A stretch of DNA of 22,947 bases from a virus, in IMG/VR virus record IMGVR_UViG_3300025276_000227, positions 1 to 22,947 of that record; one strand, given 5' to 3'. The notes under the pieces are model-generated. The model made no database searches and had not been told where the DNA came from. It saw nothing but the letters and a program-made list of their open reading frames with translations. The number at the start of each line of letters is the position of its first letter. Position 1 is the stretch's first letter. The position numbers and the translations under genes are program-made. Shown here one piece after another: positions 1 to 7,706 of this stretch.

Positions 1-1189
1 CTTGAATAAACACTGTGTCTCCGACTGCCGCAGCTACTGCTAATACAACCGCAGTTCCATTGGTCGCTGTGTAGTCTGCTGCGTCTAATCGTATTCCGTT
101 TAAAAATACTTGAAGATAGCCAGCATCATATGTTGCGGCAAAGCTAGTCTGCCCTGCGGTAGCTGTGTGTTGGACGCTGTTTTCTACACCATTGACTGAT
201 GAACCTGCATTAGCCCAAGCTGACCCGTTGTAAACTTTCATCGTGCTTGATGATGTGTCGAACCATAAATCACCTGTGCTTGGTGAGCTAGGTTGTGATG
301 ATTGGGATACATACTGGCCTGTGAAGGAGGCTAGAGAAGACGCTGCGTTGCTGGCAGATGTGCTGGCTTCTGATGCTTTTGTATTTGCAGTGGAGGCACT
401 AGATGCTGCTGCTGTAGCTGAGTTTGCACTAGCTGTGGCTGAGTTTGCGCTAGCCGTTGCACTTGCTGCTGATTCAGAAGCCTTTGTAACCGCTATGGTT
501 TTTTGAGCAGTCGCTAGAACAACTTGTGCTGCTCCATTGGTTGTTGCCAATCCAGCTTGTGTGGTTGCAGTAGCAGCTTTTGTGGTTGCAGTAGCAGCAG
601 ATGCAGCACCAGCAGTTGCGCTATTAGCAGATGCAGTTGCACTTGCGCCACTAGCTGTCTTAGATGTCTCTGAGGCAGTCGCAGACACAGCAGCTTCAGC
701 AGCCTTAGTCGTTGATATAACCGCTTTAGCAGTAGCAATGCCTACCTGTGATGTACTAGCAGTCTCTGCCCAGTTCTTAGTTACAGCATCTTGCGCATTT
801 ACAGGGTTAGCTACATTCTTAATACGCTTGCTCAATGCATTAAATGTGTTATCAGCATCAAGTTGAGGTGTAGAATTTGAAGCATCAAAAGCTTCTTGTG
901 CCATTTCAAATAGCTGGTTACTGTCAGCATCAAGTGCTGCTTCCGTAAGCACTGCGCCATCTTGAAAATCCACTACTCTTGAAGTTCTGTTTGATATTCT
1001 ACGGACTTCTACTACTGCGCCAGCAGCAGGGGCTGTTGTTAACTGGACTCTTGACGAGTCAAGAAATATGTAAGTGACGGCAACATTATTAACTTTCACG
1101 AATACGTTTGCTGCAAGCAAGTATTGGAATGTCACGTTAAATATTCTGTTGCTACCGTTACCCGTGTATGTCACAAAGGATAAGGCCAT
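1..1189 (-). CDS. Tail fibre protein, T7 gp17-like N-terminal domain (3' end outside window)
   Basis: This gene starts at ATG 1189 and stays open to the left edge, giving 396 codons with no stop. Residues 1 to about 100 (start MALSFVTYTGNGSNRIFNVTF; later VVEVRRISNRTSRVVDFQDG and LTEAALDADSNQLFEMAQEA) match the T7 gp17 N-terminal domain that fixes the fibre to the tail. Residues about 150-290 are almost only Ala, Ser and Thr, with 7-residue repeats such as SATASAN. Next comes a short Trp/Gly segment (GDLWFDTSSSTMKVYNGSAW), then a beta-rich module ending near GYLQVFLNGIRLDAADYTATNG, a pattern common in marine phage tail proteins. It probably forms a trimeric host-binding fibre. The receptor-binding tip is not in the window. 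The ribosome site (AGAGAA) is weak. A terminator separates it from the upstream gp16-like gene. The function is well supported at the N-terminus only. Confidence 0.85.
   Translation of the reverse strand, partial: MALSFVTYTGNGSNRIFNVTFQYLLAANVFVKVNNVAVTYIFLDSSRVQLTTAPAAGAVVEVRRISNRTSRVVDFQDGAVLTEAALDADSNQLFEMAQEAFDASNSTPQLDADNTFNALSKRIKNVANPVNAQDAVTKNWAETASTSQVGIATAKAVISTTKAAEAAVSATASETSKTASGASATASANSATAGAASAATATTKAATATTQAGLATTNGAAQVVLATAQKTIAVTKASESAASATASANSATASANSATAAASSASTANTKASEASTSASNAASSLASFTGQYVSQSSQPSSPSTGDLWFDTSSSTMKVYNGSAWANAGSSVNGVENSVQHTATAGQTSFAATYDAGYLQVFLNGIRLDAADYTATNGTAVVLAVAAAVGDTVFIQ
420..461 (-). repeat. Tandem 21-nt repeat in the fibre gene (7-residue period)
   Basis: Two adjacent, slightly diverged 21-nt units encode ATASANS twice within the Ala/Ser/Thr-rich stretch. 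The unit length is seven codons, so copy-number change would keep the reading frame. Confidence 0.7.
560..598 (-). repeat. Second tandem 21-nt repeat in the fibre gene
   Basis: The 18-nt string at 560-577 recurs exactly at 581-598, giving a 21-nt period. It encodes AATATTK followed by AATATTQ. The seven-residue period is the same as in the repeat at 420-461. Confidence 0.7.
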
Positions 1190-1220
1190 GTTAATTCTCT
1201 ATGTTTTAAATAAGGGGGAT

Positions 1221-1246
1221 AAAAGAAACCCCTCGACTGAGGGGCT
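1221..1246 (-). terminator. Rho-independent terminator between gp16-like and fibre genes
   Basis: Read on the minus strand, the sequence is CCCCTC-AGTC-GAGGGG followed by TTTCTTTT: a 6-bp GC-rich stem, a 4-nt loop and a U-rich tail. The flanking AAAG/TTTC can extend the stem. It begins about 8 nt after the stop of the upstream gene and lies 40 nt before the fibre start codon. It would reduce fibre transcription unless read through. Confidence 0.85.
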
Positions 1247-1253
1247 TTGTAGG

Positions 1254-4200
1254 TTACATTTTGAAAATGTCGTCTATACGAGATTCTCTATCAATGCGAT
1301 TTTGCCTGAACGCTGAAGATTTATTCTCCAATGCTTCTTTCGCCATTAGGCGATAGCCGTTAACTACTGACTGAATCATCTTAACTTTAGGTGGAGTAAT
1401 GTCACCCATAGTGGAGTGAGGAGCCGTTCGGTATTCAGGAGTTTTAATCATCATACCCAATTCTTGATGCAGAGTTCTGCCAGAGTATGGGTCACGCATT
1501 TCACCAACCATTCGGTTGTACTTAGCATAGACTGATTCAGTTTCTCCAAAGTCATAGACATCTCTAAAGTCCACGTTTGTGCTACCTAACTCATATCCAA
1601 CTTTCTGTATGATTGCTCTATCAAGACCATTTGATAAGTTGTAAACCTGTTCTGCAACAGGGTCACTTACTACCTCACGGTTTCTAAACATGAATCCATA
1701 TACTGGAATATCATAACCAGGTTTAGTAATTTCACGACCATATAAGTCATATTGCTTTCCTAACTTCTCAGACAACACAGGAAGTCTGCGCTGTACCTTT
1801 TCCATGAATGAACTAGCTTCACGTACATTTTCATCTGAGTTCATTTGGGATAACACGTTAGGTGTAAATGCTACAAACCAGTTTTCAATGATAGTAGTAA
1901 GCTTGTCAGGGTCATTAAAACCATCAAGAATCTTTTGCAAAGAAGAGAAGTAAGCTTTATTAAGTATGTTGTTAGTAACAGCATAAGTAAGTCCACCAAG
2001 AACTTCCGTGATATGGTCTTCTATATTAGTCCCTGATAAATCTTTCTTCATCATCCACACAAGGTCTGCACTTAAACCCATTAGCAATCCAACTGGGCCT
2101 AGCTTTGAATAGCTAACCCACTGGTCACCAATACGAATAGAGTTAGGTTCATAACCCATGTTTTTCCAAAGTTCTCTTTGTTTAAAGTCAGAGGGGCCAC
2201 TACCTGTAATCATTTCTTCATGTGCTGCATACATCATTCCACTGATAGCTAACAAACCTATTTGCTTGCGCGCCTTTAGTTTAGCTTTTGCAACAGGGGA
2301 ACCATCTTTTAGTATGTTCTTCTGTTTAGCTAGGAGCTTAGACGTAAAAGGCATGTACATCATAGATTCGGATACAATGTTAATAGGTGCGCGTATAAAA
2401 GGCACAACTATTAATCTTCCCCATCCACCACCCATGTTGGCAAATTTGTTTATTAGTTCTCCAATCTGACCTTCCAAATCAGCAGTGTATGTTGTCTCAC
2501 GTATCTCACGTAAGATTTCTTTATCACTTACTTTTCCGTTAACATCAATCTTAGAGTTCATGTTCTTAGCAAGAAGTGCCTCAAACTCGTCCCCTTTAGG
2601 TTCAATGTTACTATCACGTACAACAACACCAGTGCCCGGCTCAGACGGTGCAAGCTTGCTATCCATGTATTCGACAACAGTGTCTGAATAGATTAGAGCG
2701 CGAGAACGGTTAGCTTTTATACCTTCATCAAGGAACAGCAAGGCTAAGTGAGCTTGGTGTACACCACGTTCCCAAAGGTTACGTCTTGCCCAACTCATGT
2801 TTGCCAATGCACTATCTCTTTGGTCTTCAACTTTAGTGACAAAGGGGTCAGTAACGTGTTGACCATTCTTCCAAGCTTTTGCTGCCTGTTTCCAAGAAGA
2901 AGCAAAGTAACGCCTGTTGCCAGCATACTGCGACCATGCTCTTTTTCTTGCTCTAGCTTTCTCAGTACCACGTCCTAAATGACCCCACCATTCAACAAAT
3001 GGTTCAGTCCAAAGTTTAGACATGTTAGATAAAGCAGCCGCTTCAATAGTAGAAGGGCCAGATAGCATCATTGCAGAACGAAATCTTATTAACTCGCTCA
3101 AGAATGTAGGGTCATTAAGCTTGTCTGTAGCTTTCTTCATAGCTTTAAGGTCAGCCATTCCTAGCTTACCTGAACCAGCTTTAGCCATAGATAGTATTGT
3201 TTTAGCCAGTGAGTCTACATCCCCACTAGCTTTTCCACTCATTAGACCAGCTACTAAATCTGGGTCGCCTTTCATAATCATGCGGTAGTTACCAAGACCA
3301 CGGGAAAATTCCCTTGAAGCTAACTTAGTCAGTTCCATAGTGTTAGCAAACAAACCTGCCATTTCTACGAACTCAGCAGCTTCAGCGTATGAAAGACCCT
3401 GACTTGTGTCTTGGTGCTTCTGAGCTAACTCCCAAACCCTCTCGCCTATAGTAAGGTTAATTTGACGCATCTTTTGCGCTCTATGCCTTATTCTCTGTAG
3501 TTCAACGTGGTCATCTTTATACTGCTCAAGAATTTCAGACAGGTCACCGCCCGTCTGCTCCATTGTGAGTCTTCCTTCTTCATCAGCTTTAGCACGGGCT
3601 GACTCCAAAGTTTCGACACCATCAGGGCCATTCATGTCAGCATCACGTACACGTACTTTTTCCCAGTGGTCAGACGAAGCGTTTATAAAACCCTTAACAT
3701 CATCAACTGTTTCTAGTCTATCTACGTTAAAGGTAGGTTCACCGTCATACAGGTGTGAAAAGTTCTCACCGTCATTAGCTTGACCATAGCTTTCGCCATT
3801 GTTTAATGAATCTGTTTCACCATCACGGGGTCTTACTACAGTAGAAACATCAGTATTAGGAGCATCGTAGTCACGGAAATTAGGGTCATCTAGTAACTCA
3901 CCCTCAAGAGAACCATCGTCTTTAGTAGCGTTAGGAACTTCTTCAGGAGCATCTAGTCTAGGTGTGTCTGCACCAACCATATCATCTACATCAACTGGCC
4001 CATCACCTTCAGGTAAAAGACTAGCATTTTCAGTAGTGCTTAGTTCAGGAGACTCATTTGCCCTCAATTCTTGACGAACCTTTGGTGGAGAAAAGATTTT
4101 AGCAATACTGAAACCTAGTGTGAGTCCAGCACCTAATCCAATAGCTGACGCTTGACCTACTTCTCCAGTATCTACCTTAGATAAATCACCCTTGTTATCA

Positions 4201-4925
4201 ATAACCTGTCTACCGACATTATCAGCACCTCCATATACTGCACCTTCAGCACCAGCTACTACGCCAGCACCTAATGCTTTTTTGGACATGAGACTTTTAA
4301 GTAGTGCTGTAGCACCTCCCTTTAGAACAAGACCTTTGGCGGCTTGGGCAAATAGACCAAATCCAGCATAAGTAGAAATGTCAGTGGCAACACCTTTAGC
4401 TGCTCTACCAAAGTGGCGTAACTCAAGAGGCATTGCATCATATCGTTCCATTGTGCGAATTAAAGCCATTTGCTCGTCATCACTCCAATCTTCAATACCC
4501 ATAGCTACAAAACCAAGGTCAGGAAGGTTCCACTGAATTTGTCCTATGGCTTGCATAGCACCTTCAGCATACTCTTGGTCTGTGAACTCTGGAGCAACAT
4601 AAGCTTCATTAGCCGCAGCCATACCAGCCTGTAGTTCATCAATGCCTACAGGAGGCTTAAACATGGCGTTAGTGCCCTGTTGTGACTCCATGTATTCTTC
4701 AGCACCTGAACCTAAATCTACGCCTAAGTTTTGAATATTAAATTTAGGTGCAAGGGTTCTGGCATCTGCTATGAACGACTCGTCTTGAAGCCAATCATCT
4801 TCCGTCTTGGGGGTTAAAGATGCGCTACTAAATCCAGTTATAATTTCAGGTTTAACCGCAGTCTGTCCTGCTGGAGAAAGGCCAGCCGCAGTAAATCCAG
4901 GGCCTTGAGTATCAGTGTCAGCCAT
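1254..4925 (-). CDS. Internal virion protein, T7 gp16 position (1223 aa)
   Basis: This very large protein comes directly after the gp15-like gene and before the fibre, the place of T7 gp16, which is ejected to build a DNA channel through the cell envelope. Its length (1223 aa) is close to gp16 (about 1318 aa). Residues about 173-275 are Gly/Ala-rich and weakly hydrophobic and could insert in membrane. Residues about 290-440 form an acidic, low-complexity linker. Residues about 830-960 hold a module (VVPFIRAPINIVSES, then ITGSGPSDFKQRELW, then DQWVSYSKLGPVGLLMG) that I recall from many phage internal and large polyvalent proteins. I see no lysozyme-like transglycosylase motif at the N-terminus, unlike T7 gp16. 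Its start codon overlaps the previous stop by one base (TAATG), with GGGAG upstream. The role is inferred from position and size. Confidence 0.7.
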   Translation of the reverse strand: MADTDTQGPGFTAAGLSPAGQTAVKPEIITGFSSASLTPKTEDDWLQDESFIADARTLAPKFNIQNLGVDLGSGAEEYMESQQGTNAMFKPPVGIDELQAGMAAANEAYVAPEFTDQEYAEGAMQAIGQIQWNLPDLGFVAMGIEDWSDDEQMALIRTMERYDAMPLELRHFGRAAKGVATDISTYAGFGLFAQAAKGLVLKGGATALLKSLMSKKALGAGVVAGAEGAVYGGADNVGRQVIDNKGDLSKVDTGEVGQASAIGLGAGLTLGFSIAKIFSPPKVRQELRANESPELSTTENASLLPEGDGPVDVDDMVGADTPRLDAPEEVPNATKDDGSLEGELLDDPNFRDYDAPNTDVSTVVRPRDGETDSLNNGESYGQANDGENFSHLYDGEPTFNVDRLETVDDVKGFINASSDHWEKVRVRDADMNGPDGVETLESARAKADEEGRLTMEQTGGDLSEILEQYKDDHVELQRIRHRAQKMRQINLTIGERVWELAQKHQDTSQGLSYAEAAEFVEMAGLFANTMELTKLASREFSRGLGNYRMIMKGDPDLVAGLMSGKASGDVDSLAKTILSMAKAGSGKLGMADLKAMKKATDKLNDPTFLSELIRFRSAMMLSGPSTIEAAALSNMSKLWTEPFVEWWGHLGRGTEKARARKRAWSQYAGNRRYFASSWKQAAKAWKNGQHVTDPFVTKVEDQRDSALANMSWARRNLWERGVHQAHLALLFLDEGIKANRSRALIYSDTVVEYMDSKLAPSEPGTGVVVRDSNIEPKGDEFEALLAKNMNSKIDVNGKVSDKEILREIRETTYTADLEGQIGELINKFANMGGGWGRLIVVPFIRAPINIVSESMMYMPFTSKLLAKQKNILKDGSPVAKAKLKARKQIGLLAISGMMYAAHEEMITGSGPSDFKQRELWKNMGYEPNSIRIGDQWVSYSKLGPVGLLMGLSADLVWMMKKDLSGTNIEDHITEVLGGLTYAVTNNILNKAYFSSLQKILDGFNDPDKLTTIIENWFVAFTPNVLSQMNSDENVREASSFMEKVQRRLPVLSEKLGKQYDLYGREITKPGYDIPVYGFMFRNREVVSDPVAEQVYNLSNGLDRAIIQKVGYELGSTNVDFRDVYDFGETESVYAKYNRMVGEMRDPYSGRTLHQELGMMIKTPEYRTAPHSTMGDITPPKVKMIQSVVNGYRLMAKEALENKSSAFRQNRIDRESRIDDIFKM

Positions 4926-6733
4926 TACCTGTTCTCCCAGATTTCTTTATTAGCCTCAAAGTAGGTAGCAAAAGCTCCCGTACCACCCATATTATCAAGC
5001 AGGCCATCATTTAATGCTTTTAGCTGTATGTCTAAAATCTGCCAGACTTGCAACATCTCACCCTCATAATCAGCCAGTTGTAATGGGTCTTCATCAATCA
5101 ATCGTTTTAATTCACGGCCTTTATCACCAGAATTAAACACTGACATGATGTTGTCTATACTAGCGTTAGCAGATAAAGCTCCATTCTTTTCTTCAGATTG
5201 TTCTGCGACATCAGCGACACTATCAACAAACTCTTGGTGAGCCACAATCTGAGCCTGTACAATATTTTTTTCTTTATTGATTTCTGCTTCAGCTTGTAGG
5301 TTATAGGAAGACAACTCAGCAGTTGTTGGCTTTTCACCTGTTGTATTAAAGTGGTGCTGTATTATCCTAGACATTGCTGCATCAAAACTTCTACCTAACT
5401 GAGCTACTGCATCAGCATTGCCTTTAGATTTATACATCGTGGACTGTTCAAGTGCGCGAGTAATGTCACCTTTGAAGTCTTTGACAATAGGTTGTTTTAA
5501 GACAGGTGTGACTTTGTTTGCTTGGTCTAAAGAATTAATTAAACTAGCCACATCATCAGGATGTATTTTTTGCTCTGAAACAGCCTTAAATATTTTAGCT
5601 TCAGTAACTATATTACCTTGTGGGTTATATGAACTGTTCTTTATGTCAGCTAGAAAATCATTAAAAAAGTCAGTATGGTGAGGTTGTTTTGAATATTTCT
5701 GTTGAGCACTGTCTTGAAAAGCATTCTGAACACCATTGATGGTAACCATAGAAATACCATTGCTAGTTAAAGCGTATATCATTTCTGTTGGAAGTTCTTT
5801 ATATGGAGTCTGATAAAGAAAGTCGTTAACATTATTCCAACTTTCTTGGACTGCTTCAGCCGCTCTAACTTTAGCTTCAGCCGCTAATCCACGTTGAACA
5901 GTTTCTCTTCTAGCAACTACTTGGTCTGTCGCCTGTTGAATAATAGATTCGGCATTAGTGTTTATAACCTTGCCTCCACCAGTAGCAAACCTAGATACCC
6001 TTGCTAATAACAGATAGTTGTCATCACCTGTACTGACATACTTTGTAATGGCATGGTCAAACGCCATCTTGTTACCTTCAGCCTTAGTCATTCCACCAGT
6101 GGCGTGGGCTGTAAGAATCATATCCTCTGTATTAGCAGCCACCTGTTGAATGGTCATAGTGCCAGCATTGATACTAGCCATGTCAGAGTCTATGCTTTCT
6201 CCCATCTGGGCCTTTGTTTCAGTCCTCATACGGGTATCAAGGAATGAACGATGCTTTGCCCTCATGCCATATTCGGTTTCATTAATGACACCTAAAGCAC
6301 CAGAGGTCATAAAACGGTCACCTTGTAAAACGTCAGCTAACTGGGTTTTACGTTCAGCCATAAATGTAGGAAAGTCCGTTCCTGTTTCATTTGAATCCAT
6401 TCGCCATTTGTTGTAAGCATCTTCACTTTCAGTTCGCCATTTGTTTGCAAATGACTTTCCACGTAGTTCTTTTAGGTGGGCTATTACACCAGCAGACTCA
6501 TGCGCGTATGCACTAAAGTCATGTATGCTATCAGCGTTGTTAAGCGAGTCTGAAATGTGTAGGTTTTCAGCAGTTGCTTTATCTTCAATCTTCTGTTGTT
6601 TACTTTTAGTATTCGCAAGTCTCGCAAGACCCTCACCTATGCCAGAAGGTGTTTGGTCAGGACGGACGTAGAAGTCCCCTGCCTGTGCCGCTGGGCGTAG
6701 TGCTGTCACCTCGATGCCAGAGTTAGTCGCCAT
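4925..6733 (-). CDS. Internal virion protein, T7 gp15 position (602 aa)
   Basis: The gene lies between the gp14-like and gp16-like genes, the position of T7 gp15 (747 aa), an inner-core protein ejected with gp14 and gp16. The product is 602 aa, soluble, rich in Ala, Gln, Asn and charged residues, mostly predicted helix, with no signal peptide or membrane segment. The N-terminus (VTALRPAAQAGDFYVRPDQ, then GIGEGLARLANTKSKQQK) resembles the start of other podovirus internal core proteins. The ribosome site AAGGA lies 6 nt before ATG 6733. The stop shares one base with the next start, so translation is probably coupled. I cannot show homology residue by residue, so the assignment rests on synteny and overall character. 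Confidence 0.65.
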   Translation of the reverse strand: MATNSGIEVTALRPAAQAGDFYVRPDQTPSGIGEGLARLANTKSKQQKIEDKATAENLHISDSLNNADSIHDFSAYAHESAGVIAHLKELRGKSFANKWRTESEDAYNKWRMDSNETGTDFPTFMAERKTQLADVLQGDRFMTSGALGVINETEYGMRAKHRSFLDTRMRTETKAQMGESIDSDMASINAGTMTIQQVAANTEDMILTAHATGGMTKAEGNKMAFDHAITKYVSTGDDNYLLLARVSRFATGGGKVINTNAESIIQQATDQVVARRETVQRGLAAEAKVRAAEAVQESWNNVNDFLYQTPYKELPTEMIYALTSNGISMVTINGVQNAFQDSAQQKYSKQPHHTDFFNDFLADIKNSSYNPQGNIVTEAKIFKAVSEQKIHPDDVASLINSLDQANKVTPVLKQPIVKDFKGDITRALEQSTMYKSKGNADAVAQLGRSFDAAMSRIIQHHFNTTGEKPTTAELSSYNLQAEAEINKEKNIVQAQIVAHQEFVDSVADVAEQSEEKNGALSANASIDNIMSVFNSGDKGRELKRLIDEDPLQLADYEGEMLQVWQILDIQLKALNDGLLDNMGGTGAFATYFEANKEIWENR

Positions 6734-6742
6734 TTTCTTTCC

Positions 6743-7243
6743 TTAATATTGTGTGTAGTCTGATGATGCTGGTGTTGAACCAGTGTTGTACTGTCCATCC
6801 CCTAGCGTTTCAAAGTCATTTGCAATTCCTAACCCAGTAGCCAATAGACTTGGGCCTTTCTTCCTACGCCCTTGAGCTTGGACTCTCAAGCCCTCTAGCT
6901 CATATTGACGTTGTTGGATTTTATACTCGAAATTGGTAGTAATGTTTAGCTTGTTACGGGCTTCTACAGCTTGCTTGTCCCGAATAAGTCTTCCTACAAT
7001 TGAACCTCCCATACCTTCTACAGAAGCTGCGTAGTCAGCTTGCGCTTCCCTAGCTTTAATAGTGTCTTGAAAGAGTTTGTCAGAGGCCGCAGTGCGTTCT
7101 TGTAGAGTTGCTATAGATTCTTGCGTGTACTGCTGCATTAGATTGTTATTTACTGCATGGTTCTGACGATTAGCAGCATCTTCTTTTTCGGAATGTTCAA
7201 TTACTTTCCCTGCTACTGCCATAGCTAGTTGAGGGTTGCACAT
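6743..7243 (-). CDS. Internal virion protein, T7 gp14-like (166 aa)
   Basis: This 166-aa protein begins MCNPQLAMAVAGKVIEHSEK, the usual start of gp14-like proteins (MC followed by a short hydrophobic Ala-rich stretch). A long helical region rich in Gln, Ala and charged residues follows (about residues 25-125), then a Gly/Ser/Tyr-rich tail. T7 gp14 (196 aa) is an inner-core protein ejected into the outer membrane at infection. The gene lies one base after the gp13-like gene with AAGGTG upstream of ATG 7243, and nine bases before the gp15-like gene. Confidence is good from combined size, N-terminal style and synteny. Confidence 0.8.
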   Translation of the reverse strand: MCNPQLAMAVAGKVIEHSEKEDAANRQNHAVNNNLMQQYTQESIATLQERTAASDKLFQDTIKAREAQADYAASVEGMGGSIVGRLIRDKQAVEARNKLNITTNFEYKIQQRQYELEGLRVQAQGRRKKGPSLLATGLGIANDFETLGDGQYNTGSTPASSDYTQY

Positions 7244-7244
7244 T

Positions 7245-7706
7245 TTATTTCACCTTTATAAATTCATAGAACGGCTTTTTGCCTACTCCATATTCAGGCA
7301 CTAGCCGTACCATCGTGAAGCCCATCCATTGAAGCCACCGTATAGCTTTTGGGTTCTCTGCATGGACATAATTGAATAACAGTTCATAGTCTTTATGGAC
7401 TACATCCAGCCATTTTCTGCACTCAGATTTTAGTTGTCTAGTGTGCTGATATATTCCTTTACCACCTAACATCCAAGGCACACCTATAAAACCCTGGTTT
7501 GCATTGACTACACCGAACATAAGTATAGGAACACCCTTATCATCAACAGCTACATAAGCTGCATCTGAATCATTAAGTGAATTAGTCAGGGCCGTTACTG
7601 GCCCCAACCCACAAGAAATCTTTAACTCTTCCTTGTCAGCATCACGCAATATCGGGCCTAACAAATTGCAATCATTAATGGTTGCTAATCGTACTAAAGC
7701 TACCAT
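7245..7706 (-). CDS. T7 gp13-like protein with GNAT-type fold (153 aa)
   Basis: The protein has the layout of a small GNAT acyltransferase: N-terminal ATINDCNLLGPILRDADKEE, a central strand pair (AYVAVDDKGVPILMFGVVNA), a core around GVPWMLGGKGIYQH, and a C-terminal HAENPKAIRWLQWMGFTMVR, the typical GNAT ending where a helix precedes the GF strand. T7 gp13 and the DUF2833 family sit at this same place, between tail tube B and gp14, and have this size. T7 gp13 is needed for proper virion core assembly. Whether this one acetylates anything is unknown, since the usual acetyl-CoA loop (RxxGxG/A) is not clearly present. Its start shares one base with the gp12 stop. Confidence 0.75.
   Translation of the reverse strand: MVALVRLATINDCNLLGPILRDADKEELKISCGLGPVTALTNSLNDSDAAYVAVDDKGVPILMFGVVNANQGFIGVPWMLGGKGIYQHTRQLKSECRKWLDVVHKDYELLFNYVHAENPKAIRWLQWMGFTMVRLVPEYGVGKKPFYEFIKVK

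Noticed and set aside
243-866. Plus-strand frames of 87 and 109 codons rich in Ala and Val.
   Set aside because: They lie opposite the Ala/Ser/Thr-rich fibre stem, whose GCN-rich codons leave the reverse strand open; they lack ribosome sites.
2158-3783. Several plus-strand frames opposite the gp16-like gene.
   Set aside because: They have no ribosome sites, no recognisable domains and no continuity, while the minus-strand gene is fully open and syntenic.
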